DNA of 7,921 nt, taken from the NCBI GenBank assembly GCA_964470345.1, contig CAYYBE010000021.1:1-7921 (forward strand). The letters are read 5' to 3'. This DNA comes from CAYYBE01 sp964470345. GTDB taxonomy: Bacteria > Babelota > Babeliae > Babelales > Babelaceae. Positions 1-4,899 of the stretch are shown here, piece after piece. The translations under genes and the position numbers were made by a program. The notes under the pieces were generated by a model that saw nothing but the letters and a program-made list of their open reading frames with translations, made no database searches and was not told where the DNA came from. Each line of letters begins with the position of its first letter. Position 1 is the stretch's first letter.

Positions 1-55
1 AACCCGCAACCTACAGCTTGGAAGGCTGTCGCTCTACCAATTGAGCTATTCCCGC
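1..55 (-). tRNA. tRNA-Gly (anticodon TCC), 3' end cut by window edge
   Basis: Read on the minus strand, the acceptor 5' strand GCGGGAA begins at base 55. A D-arm of the form GCTC...GAGC follows, then an anticodon stem ACAGC/GCTGT enclosing the loop CTTCCAA, which gives anticodon TCC (glycine). A short variable loop and the start of the T-stem (GCGGG, then TT) run to the window edge, so roughly the last 17-20 bases are missing. It lies 67 bases downstream of tRNA-Tyr on the same strand with no promoter visible between, so the two are probably processed from one precursor. Confidence 0.93.
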
Positions 56-80
56 AATCTATCATGGCGAGCCAATCGTA

Positions 81-116
81 GTTTTCTTTACCTCGGAGAG
101 ATTAGCTCCGGAAAAC
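81..116 (-). other. Stem-loop in the tRNA-Tyr/tRNA-Gly spacer
   Basis: The spacer between the two tRNAs folds into a nested inverted repeat. The outer arms are gttttc (81-86) and gaaaac (111-116); the inner arms are cggag (94-98) and ctccg (106-110) around a 7-base loop, with a 7-base bulge on one side. In the precursor RNA this would be a bulged hairpin between the tRNAs. It has no U-tract, so it is not an intrinsic terminator. A role as a processing or spacing element is inferred. Confidence 0.4.
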
Positions 117-122
117 GTAGAT

Positions 123-208
123 TGGTGGCGAGAGTAGGATTCGAACCTACGAAGACATAAGCCAACGGATTTACAGTCCGTCCCCTTTGGCCACTCGGGA
201 ATCTCGCC
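123..208 (-). tRNA. tRNA-Tyr (anticodon GTA)
   Basis: The minus strand shows a complete class II tRNA of 86 bases. The acceptor GGCGAGA pairs with TCTCGCC. The anticodon stem ACGGA/TCCGT encloses CTGTAAA, giving anticodon GTA. There is a long variable arm, a T-arm GTAGG-TTCGAAT-CCTAC, discriminator A, and a genomically encoded CCA at 123-125. It is the first gene of the transcript that continues into tRNA-Gly. The Tyr-then-Gly order is the one commonly seen upstream of tRNA-Thr and tuf in bacteria. Confidence 0.97.
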
Positions 209-232
209 AAAACGTAAAAATTTTAAGAGTTT

Positions 233-247
233 CAATGGATCCCATTG
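233..247. repeat. Inverted repeat across the tRNA transcription start
   Basis: Bases 233-238 (caatgg) and 242-247 (ccattg) form a perfect 6-base inverted repeat with a 3-base centre. It overlaps the -10 hexamer and expected start site of the tRNA promoter. It could be an operator-like site, or chance symmetry produced by the GGGATCC discriminator next to the -10 box. Confidence 0.35.
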
Positions 248-272
248 TAGAGGCTTTTTACATGAATGTGAA
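244..272 (-). promoter_or_regulatory. Sigma70-type promoter of the tRNA-Tyr/Gly unit
   Basis: On the minus strand there is a -35 TTCACA (267-272, five of six consensus bases), a spacer of exactly 17 bases, and a -10 TACAAT (244-249, five of six). Predicted initiation is near base 237, which leaves a leader of about 29 bases before tRNA-Tyr. The bases after the -10 are G-rich (GGGATCC), a composition typical of stable-RNA promoters under stringent control; this regulatory reading is an inference. The -35 begins only eight bases past the stop codon of the upstream exported-protein gene. Confidence 0.75.
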
Positions 273-280
273 GACAATTT

Positions 281-571
281 TTAATCTTGCGTAGACCTTG
301 GCAGGACTAAACGCTTAAAGTTATCTACTATCCATGATCCTACTACAGCAGCGACAGACTTCTTTACACATTCGCCGCGCTCTTGTTCTGCAATAATTTC
401 AGAGCTACTCCCGCCCTCTGCACGTGCAAGAGCCGCCAAACAGCTCACGCCGTGTTTCTGCTTACAAACGGAAATAGGTCGCGACTGAACCTGAATATTC
501 AATTGCATGGCTTGAGCAGTAGCTTCTGTTGCCAAAAAAAGCAACGTCCAGATGTAATATCGAGTCCTCAT
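281..571 (-). CDS. Small exported protein, 96 residues, unknown function
   Basis: I do not recognise this family. The frame is open much further upstream, but the ATG at 571 is preferred. It is preceded by an AAGGG-type ribosome site six bases away and a good promoter, and it starts a typical Sec signal peptide: basic MRTR, a hydrophobic segment YYIWTLLFLA, then a cleavage-like TAQA at residues 18-21. The mature part is about 75 residues with three cysteines (36, 44, 68), an acidic/Ser-rich middle and an amphipathic or weakly hydrophobic stretch at residues 70-90. Its product is probably released into the periplasm or beyond. It is transcribed divergently from the M48 protease gene and ends just before the tRNA promoter. 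Confidence 0.6.
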   Translation of the reverse strand: MRTRYYIWTLLFLATEATAQAMQLNIQVQSRPISVCKQKHGVSCLAALARAEGGSSSEIIAEQERGECVKKSVAAVVGSWIVDNFKRLVLPRSTQD

Positions 572-616
572 CTTTTTCCCTTTCGCCAGTTCTCCAAAAC
601 ACAAAACATAAAGTAA

Positions 617-644
617 AGTATAAAGATCTGAAACCAAAAAACAA
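617..644 (-). promoter_or_regulatory. Promoter of the 96-residue exported-protein gene
   Basis: The minus strand reads TTGTTT (639-644), a 16-base spacer, then TATACT (617-622), about 45 bases ahead of the chosen ATG. The -10 is five of six consensus and the -35 is moderate. The rest of the 260-base divergent region up to the M48 gene shows only weak hexamer matches in the plus direction. Confidence 0.45.
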
Positions 645-831
645 AGCCGGAACTTCAGAACCTCTTGCGTTGAGTCCTCCACCACACAGGATCCCCTCTT
701 TTTTATTTCGATTAACCGAACCCATCGGCGATCATGACTGCCTTTTGCCAAATATCTAGGTCCTGATAGCCTAAGTAATAAGAATCTTGCATCTAGATAA
801 CGCAACAACGTACAAATTGGTGAGTAGTCCT

Positions 832-1920
832 ATGAAAAAGCTTATCTTGACCATCAGTATCGCCGGTAGCTTAACGAGCCCTGCTTCAGCACAGTGGTTA
901 ACCCCACTTGCAACGCAATCGCTCTACCATCTGGCTCGAGGAGCCCACTTTATCAGCTCCTATGTCGCGCTCCCTGAAAAAATCACCCGGTTACGGCCAA
1001 CGCAAGGTCTCAAAGACTGCCCCCAACCAACCCCGAAGCTCAAACGATTTCTTCAAGCCAAGCTCCAAGAACATGGCCTTGCCCCAAAGCAATATCTTTG
1101 CGTCACGAGTGCTAATCCAACAGGAATTCAAGGGAAAATTCTTAATTTCAATGAACAACAGGCCAAAGAGCTTGAAGCTATTCTTCAAAAAAACAAACCT
1201 GAGCGAACAGAACAAGAATTGGTTACCATCAACCAGTACCAGACCATTATTGACCACGAGATTGGACACTTTAAACACCATGACTGGCTTGCTGACAACT
1301 GCATCCCTTTTGCAAGCGCACTTGTCACCCACGCACTCAGTTATTGTATCTTGAAAAAATCAAATCCAAGGATCTTCTGCCCACAATCGAATACCGATTC
1401 TATCCATGCAAGTAAAATATTGCTCATTAGCGCCGCCCTTAATGCTGTTACCAACAAAGTAGCTTCCGTTCTCTTTACTCGATACCTCGAGTACCACGCA
1501 GACAGCTATGCGATTGCCCATGCGCAAAAACTCAATTCCCCCGAGCGGCTCAGAGGTGGTATTCAAGCGCTTCAACGGGCACACCAAGGAAAACTTGCTG
1601 ATCTTGCCGAATGCATGGACTACGTACACTCTGGACTCATGATGCGCACCGCGATAGAGACCAATACGATGAAAGATACCTTTTATAATCGCTGGATCTT
1701 TGGCCTTCTTTCGTTAAGGCTTGAACGACGCTATCGCCAACAAAACCCTGCTCAAAGCTTTAAAGACTGGGTTCCTCAACAGGCAGATCTTCTCAATTGG
1801 GCCCTCAATTTGTACTACTTCTTTGATGTCCACCCCTCAATCAATAGCCGCATTGCTCGCTTTACCCAAGCTGCGCAAGAGCTTGAAGACGATCAGGGGT
1901 CAGCAGCCATTGAGGCGTAA
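832..1920 (+). CDS. Exported M48-family zinc metalloprotease
   Basis: A 362-residue protein with a signal peptide (MKKLILTISI..., cleavage likely after ASA near residue 20). The zinc-protease motif HEIGH lies at residues 142-146 and the downstream glutamate motif EYHADSYA at 220-227, the spacing and form expected of M48 (HtpX/Ste24/BepA-like) peptidases. Near the C-terminus HPSINSRI (334-341) matches the HP...R motif of the family. Hydrophobic stretches at about 158-174 and 196-215 lie between the two zinc motifs, as in membrane-associated M48 enzymes. The ATG at 832 is chosen because it starts the signal peptide and has GGTGAG at 819-824; a TTG 45 bases upstream would bury it. By family it should cleave or quality-check proteins in the periplasm or at the membrane. 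No TPR repeats are visible, so it is not a full BepA. It ends in an intrinsic terminator. Confidence 0.85.
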   Translation: MKKLILTISIAGSLTSPASAQWLTPLATQSLYHLARGAHFISSYVALPEKITRLRPTQGLKDCPQPTPKLKRFLQAKLQEHGLAPKQYLCVTSANPTGIQGKILNFNEQQAKELEAILQKNKPERTEQELVTINQYQTIIDHEIGHFKHHDWLADNCIPFASALVTHALSYCILKKSNPRIFCPQSNTDSIHASKILLISAALNAVTNKVASVLFTRYLEYHADSYAIAHAQKLNSPERLRGGIQALQRAHQGKLADLAECMDYVHSGLMMRTAIETNTMKDTFYNRWIFGLLSLRLERRYRQQNPAQSFKDWVPQQADLLNWALNLYYFFDVHPSINSRIARFTQAAQELEDDQGSAAIEA

Positions 1921-1972
1921 GAGAGCTCTCCACACGTTTGACACAAAAAGGCAAAACTGGCAATCTTGAATT

Positions 1973-1994
1973 CGGCTGAAATACAGCCGTTTTT
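1973..1994 (+). terminator. Rho-independent terminator after the M48 gene
   Basis: Perfect 6-base stem cggctg/cagccg (1973-1978 and 1984-1989) around a 5-base loop, followed directly by five T residues. It sits 52 bases past the M48 stop codon and only 29 bases before the next start codon, so it either separates the two units or acts as an attenuator for the downstream pair. Confidence 0.8.
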
Positions 1995-2023
1995 CATCGT
2001 TTTTACGCCAAGGAAAAGTCCCC

Positions 2024-2368
2024 ATGAAACGCCAAACAATTTTTCTGTCATTTCTCTCACTGATTGCCTTTAGTTTTGCCGCTCACATCGACGCTGCCCA
2101 ATCTGCAGTAGCCACAAAAACCGTACGCCTTCCCGCTCGAGTATTACAACGCTGTGCTGAATATTTGCACCAAAAAGAGACTTCCTGTTCAGAGCTCATG
2201 ACACGCCATGAACAATATTATGCTGAACAACAAAAGAGTTCTGAGCCGGTCGACGGTTGCCCGCAAACAGGTGCGCTCGTTCTTAAGTTTGGGGCATCCT
2301 GCTACCTGACCATTTTAAAAACCAGTGAGTTAATCTGCTCAGCCTGCGCTCGTGCACTCGGCGCCTAA
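2024..2368 (+). CDS. Small exported Cys-containing protein, 114 residues, unknown function
   Basis: Family not recognised. The N-terminus MKRQTIFLSFLSLIAFSFAA is a clear Sec signal peptide, with cleavage probable between residues 19 and 25. The mature chain of about 90 residues holds six cysteines (44, 55, 79, 93, 105, 108), an even number compatible with three disulfides or, for the last pair, a CSAC thiol motif at 105-108. The segment 40-72 looks helical and charged. The start has an AAGGA ribosome site at 2010-2014. The next gene follows after 24 bases with its own ribosome site, so the two are probably cotranscribed. The CSAC spacing recalls CxxC redox motifs, but there is no thioredoxin fold evidence, and I assign no function. 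Confidence 0.7.
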   Translation: MKRQTIFLSFLSLIAFSFAAHIDAAQSAVATKTVRLPARVLQRCAEYLHQKETSCSELMTRHEQYYAEQQKSSEPVDGCPQTGALVLKFGASCYLTILKTSELICSACARALGA

Positions 2369-2392
2369 CCCTAACCCCACTCAAGGACCCCC

Positions 2393-2752
2393 ATGAAACA
2401 AAATCACATAGGTAAGATTATATTCTTGGCAAGTATCTGTGGCTTGAACAGAGAAAGTTCCGCCATGCAATCCGGATCTGCCGGGGCTATTTTTGGCTCA
2501 TGCTGCCTGCAAGGAGCCAAGGCACCCCTAAGACCAAAAACCAACATACACGAGCTCTTACACGGGAAAAATGGGTACAAGCCAGTAGAAAATGCACGCC
2601 CAGCTACCCCTACCACATTCGACAAAGACAGCGCAGAATGCTGCGAGATCTGCACAGGATGCTGTGGCGTACCATTTCTTTGGATCTTAAACGCGCTGTA
2701 TCCTGCGCCTGCGACTGATGAAAACAAAGTTGAGTCGAATAAGAAACAGTAG
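2393..2752 (+). CDS. Small Cys-rich, probably exported protein, 119 residues
   Basis: Family not recognised. The N-terminus (MKQNHIGKIIFLASICG) looks like a short signal sequence, with a possible cleavage after SSA at residues 22-24; cysteine 16 lacks a proper lipobox around it. Further cysteines occur as a pair at 37-38 and as a dense cluster at 83, 84, 87, 90 and 91 (ECCEICTGCCG), followed by a hydrophobic stretch GVPFLWILNALYP (92-104) and a polar tail. The cluster could bind metal, form disulfides or carry lipid. The AAGGA ribosome site at 2383-2387 lies five bases ahead of the ATG, stronger support than exists for the opposing open frame. It converges on tsaE with only a 13-base gap and no visible terminator. 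Confidence 0.62.
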   Translation: MKQNHIGKIIFLASICGLNRESSAMQSGSAGAIFGSCCLQGAKAPLRPKTNIHELLHGKNGYKPVENARPATPTTFDKDSAECCEICTGCCGVPFLWILNALYPAPATDENKVESNKKQ

Positions 2753-2765
2753 ACTCGTCTCGCTA

Positions 2766-3242
2766 TCACTTCACGCAGCTATATACCAAGCAGCGGGAAT
2801 CTTCGTTAATATAGTCGATGTCGATATGGCAAACTCGTTGAGTTAAGATAGGCATGATAATCTCAGGCCATTCGATAAGCGCGTAGCTCTGTGGTTCATA
2901 CAAATAATCTGCAAAGCCAGCTTGATTAAAATCTTGTAGAGACTTAATGCGATACAGATCAAAGTGATAAAAACGCCAACCAGACGGCGACGTGTAGATC
3001 GAGACGTAATTAAACGTCGGACTTTGGATGACTTCATCTTGCACTCCTGCATAGTGCAACAGTTCACGAATCAACGTCGTTTTACCTGCGCCGAGCGAAC
3101 CTGAAAATGTCATGACCGCGCAGTGCCCCAATAGATCGTGCAAGGTTTGAGCTACTTCAGGAACCTCGTCAAGGCGATAGACCAGTTTATGTCTCATAAC
3201 ACATTCATCCATTTCACTCACCCCTCTATTTTTAATCTTCAT
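2766..3242 (-). CDS. tsaE: tRNA threonylcarbamoyladenosine biosynthesis ATPase TsaE (YjeE)
   Basis: A 158-residue P-loop ATPase. The Walker A is GSLGAGKTT (48-56), followed by the family motifs SPTFNYVSIY (74-83), HFDLYRI (93-99) and IEWPE (123-127), the last carrying the conserved Trp and Glu. TsaE works in the cytoplasm with TsaB and TsaD to transfer the threonylcarbamoyl group to A37 of ANN-reading tRNAs. The ATG at 3242 overlaps the upstream stop codon as ATGA, suggesting translational coupling. A second ATG at 3212 (148 residues) has the better GAGGGG ribosome site and gives an N-terminus closer to the usual family length, so it may be the true start. It is cotranscribed with the yacP-like gene. 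Confidence 0.93.
   Translation of the reverse strand: MKIKNRGVSEMDECVMRHKLVYRLDEVPEVAQTLHDLLGHCAVMTFSGSLGAGKTTLIRELLHYAGVQDEVIQSPTFNYVSIYTSPSGWRFYHFDLYRIKSLQDFNQAGFADYLYEPQSYALIEWPEIIMPILTQRVCHIDIDYINEDSRCLVYSCVK
3221..3226 (-). promoter_or_regulatory. Ribosome site for an internal tsaE start
   Basis: The minus-strand GAGGGG lies eight bases before the ATG at 3212. It is stronger than the GGTGA seven bases before the ATG at 3242, and it decides between the two tsaE starts in favour of the shorter protein unless coupling with the upstream gene dominates. Confidence 0.45.
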
Positions 3243-3826
3243 AACTTTTTCACCAATTTCTTAAGCTGCTTTTCTGCTTTGGATAATGTCTGCTTTGCCG
3301 ACTTACGACAAACCTCATGGTCATCTTCAGCTTTCACCATCATCTGCACACTTGCCTGCTGCATAAGCGCATCAAGCTCTGCACTACTTTCATGCCCCGG
3401 ACGCTTATGAGCAACTCCCGTATCTTTTACCCGAGCAACAGGGCCCACACTCTCGCGAGCACCAGAAAGTACCGATTCCCATAAATCTGCATCAAGACAT
3501 ACAGCCCCTTTAAGACTTGCGTAAGCACAGACCTGTCGGTCAGAAGATACTACAACAACTTGCTTATGTGCATACTCTGAACACAAACGCTTTAACACAT
3601 CATCAGCTGACTGCTCAGTACCCGAGTAGATAACCACGCTTGAGCCGCGATTGCTTTTGCTTGGAAATCGCCCCATGCCGCCGTCAAAAACAATAAACAC
3701 CGTATGGTCTCGCATATGAGCATACCGTTCAACACGATCGATAAATGCACGGCGCTGCGTTTCGCTAATCTCGCGCGCCGGCTGCGTTTGCTTAAGAATG
3801 TTGTAGGCATCAAGTAAAACGATCAT
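3239..3826 (-). CDS. YacP-like NYN-domain ribonuclease
   Basis: A 195-residue protein beginning MIVLLDAYNIL, the hallmark first strand of YacP/Rae1-type NYN (PIN-like) domains. Candidate metal-binding acidic residues are D6, D48 (in VFIVFDGG, 43-50), D75/D76 (SADD, 73-76) and D96 (VVSSDRQV, 92-99), in the usual order for the fold. Residues 125-150 are a polar linker, and the last 35 residues are Lys-rich and helical, suggesting RNA or ribosome contact. The Bacillus relative Rae1 is a ribosome-associated mRNA endonuclease; the same role here is inferred. The ATG at 3826 is chosen over a TTG at 3874 because the domain's first strand starts there. It overlaps tsaE by four bases and is divergent from atpG. 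Confidence 0.8.
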   Translation of the reverse strand: MIVLLDAYNILKQTQPAREISETQRRAFIDRVERYAHMRDHTVFIVFDGGMGRFPSKSNRGSSVVIYSGTEQSADDVLKRLCSEYAHKQVVVVSSDRQVCAYASLKGAVCLDADLWESVLSGARESVGPVARVKDTGVAHKRPGHESSAELDALMQQASVQMMVKAEDDHEVCRKSAKQTLSKAEKQLKKLVKKL

Positions 3827-3858
3827 AGACTCACATATCCAATAATCAGCGAAAACAA

Positions 3859-3887
3859 TTGCTAAATCCTGCAAGCAGGCGTAAAGT
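3859..3887 (+). promoter_or_regulatory. Possible promoter of atpG
   Basis: TTGCTA (3859-3864), a 17-base spacer, then TAAAGT (3882-3887): each hexamer matches four of six consensus bases. If used, the atpG transcript would begin near 3894 and carry the inverted repeat at 3903-3941 in its leader. A TATATA at 3894-3899 readable in either direction is an alternative -10 without a good -35. Confidence 0.22.
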
Positions 3888-3902
3888 TTTATGTATATAG
3901 TT

Positions 3903-3941
3903 TACCCGAAAAAGGGCTATTAAAGCTTTAGTTGTCGGGTA
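3903..3941. repeat. Nested inverted repeats upstream of atpG
   Basis: Outer arms tacccga (3903-3909) and tcgggta (3935-3941) pair perfectly over seven bases. Between them lies the perfect 10-base palindrome taaagcttta (3921-3930). It sits in the yacP/atpG divergent region, 26 bases before the atpG start, so it could be an operator serving both genes or a leader hairpin of atpG. Confidence 0.45.
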
Positions 3942-3967
3942 TTTAGTTGGAAAGCGAGCTCAAAGTA

Positions 3968-4771
3968 ATGTCACACTTTATTGCACTCAAACAACGAATC
4001 AAGATTATCGAGACGATTAAAAAAACAACGGGCGCCATGCGCCTCATCTCGATGTCGACCCACTCACGCCTTAATCATCAGCGAATTATTCTTGATGAAT
4101 ACACCCAAGAGATTGACCGTATTTTACATAATCTTCGAGAAAAAGCCGCACAAACTCAGAGCTTAAACATGCCCACTGAATTGAAAACGGAGCTTGAACC
4201 GGTCATACTCCTGGTTGGGTCACAAAAAGGTCTCTGTGGAACGTTTAATGAAAACGTCTTCCAGCTGTTCTCCCGACAGAAGCTCTCTCCCAACTGCCCT
4301 ATTATCACGGCAGGAAAACGTGCATCTGATGCTCTGAAACAGGCTGGCCTCACTCCAATCACTACCTTTGATGAACTGAAAAGTGCAAATTTTGCAACAA
4401 CAGCAAGCACGTTGACTACGTTTTTACTCAAGCTTAATCGAACAAATGTCCTTATTTTTAGTAACTATTCCCGTTCATTTTTTGCCCAAAAAGCAAAGAT
4501 GACGACACTCGAGCTTCCACAGCTCGACACTATTAAGAGCCCCTTTTTGCAAACGGTCGAAGTTCTGCATATCAAAACGGCGCTCATGCACATTCTCTAT
4601 GAGTCACTGTTGGCAGAACAAGCAGCACGCTTTTTGTCGATGGACACTGCAACACGAAATGCTGAAGAAGTACTTGAGCAAACCCGCCTTGAATATAACA
4701 AAGCACGTCAGACCCATATCACCATGGAACTGACTGAGCTTTCAAGCTCCAGCATGGCCCAAGACGATTAA
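3968..4771 (+). CDS. atpG: ATP synthase F1 subunit gamma
   Basis: A 267-residue protein, somewhat short for a family usually near 285-290. The N-terminal helix LKQRIKIIETIKKTTGAMRL (7-26) and C-terminal helix with AARFLSMDTATRNAEEVL (219-236), YNKARQTHIT (243-252) and ELTELSSSSMA match the two coiled-coil arms of the rotor shaft. GSQKGLCGTFNENV (84-97) is the conserved central-domain motif. Gamma forms the central stalk linking c-ring rotation to the alpha/beta catalytic sites. The ATG at 3968 fits the family N-terminus better than a TTG 21 bases upstream; its ribosome site is weak. No other atp genes adjoin it: yacP is divergent and murA convergent, unlike the usual alpha-gamma-beta order. 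The region past its stop codon holds a second version of its own 3' end. Confidence 0.93.
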   Translation: MSHFIALKQRIKIIETIKKTTGAMRLISMSTHSRLNHQRIILDEYTQEIDRILHNLREKAAQTQSLNMPTELKTELEPVILLVGSQKGLCGTFNENVFQLFSRQKLSPNCPIITAGKRASDALKQAGLTPITTFDELKSANFATTASTLTTFLLKLNRTNVLIFSNYSRSFFAQKAKMTTLELPQLDTIKSPFLQTVEVLHIKTALMHILYESLLAEQAARFLSMDTATRNAEEVLEQTRLEYNKARQTHITMELTELSSSSMAQDD

Positions 4772-4782
4772 TCAATGGCCTA

Positions 4783-4829
4783 CGCGGGACGCTCCGGCGA
4801 GATAGGGGGAGATATGGGGCGTTGCCCCA
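4783..4829. repeat. GC-rich double-hairpin patch after atpG
   Basis: Two stem-loops sit in a sharply GC-rich stretch between AT-richer neighbours. The first, 4783-4799, has arms cgcggga and tccggcg with one mismatch and a 3-base loop. The second, 4815-4829, has arms tggggc and gcccca with a 3-base loop. A further cccc (4832-4835) could compete for the G-run. T-rich sequence begins only about 12 bases after the second stem, so it is a poor intrinsic terminator; it looks more like a REP-like or palindromic repeat element. It remains open in the atpG frame. Confidence 0.45.
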
Positions 4830-4858
4830 AACCCCACAACATATTTATTTTAAAATTA

Positions 4859-4897
4859 ACCAAATTATCGAATAGCAGCATTACCCAAGACGATTAA
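4859..4897 (+). pseudogene. Diverged second copy of the atpG 3' end
   Basis: This stretch translates as a Thr followed by KLSNSSITQDD and a stop. The true end of atpG (4733-4771) reads Thr, ELSSSSMAQDD, stop. Eight of twelve residues and 27 of 39 bases are identical, and the last 14 bases (cccaagacgattaa type) match exactly. The copy lies 126 bases downstream in the same reading frame as atpG, and the 41 codons between the two stops are open. It looks like a remnant of an earlier or paralogous gene end, displaced by the GC-rich insert. The stop of murA lies three bases beyond it. Confidence 0.5.
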
Positions 4898-4899
4898 GA

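Noticed and set aside
62..277. Minus-strand open frame across tRNA-Tyr
   Set aside because: It runs through a complete tRNA gene and its promoter.
383..759. Plus-strand and alternative minus-strand open frames over the 96-residue gene and its promoter region
   Set aside because: They lack ribosome sites and any domain, while the chosen minus-strand frame has a promoter, ribosome site and signal peptide.
908..1354. Second plus-strand open frame inside the M48 gene
   Set aside because: Out-of-frame shadow of a gene supported by HEIGH, EYHAD and HP...R motifs; the translation shows no domain.
2366..2380. Telomere-like CCCTAACCCC string
   Set aside because: Only one and a half repeat units between two genes; a chance match caused by the stop codon and C-rich spacer.
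2404..2769. Open frame of 121 codons on the minus strand opposite the 119-residue gene, starting with GTG overlapping the tsaE stop as GTGA
   Set aside because: It has no good ribosome site, no recognisable domain and a low-complexity look. The plus-strand gene has a strong AAGGA site, a signal-like N-terminus and a matching neighbour in the same direction. The four-base overlap keeps it as a minor alternative.
3868..3879. Short palindrome cctgc-aa-gcagg in the yacP/atpG gap as a terminator
   Set aside because: It lies at the 5' side of both divergent genes and has no T-run, so it does not end any transcript.
4775..4897. Separate 40-codon gene starting at ATG 4775
   Set aside because: No ribosome site precedes it and its end is homologous to the atpG tail, so a gene remnant explains it better than a new small gene.
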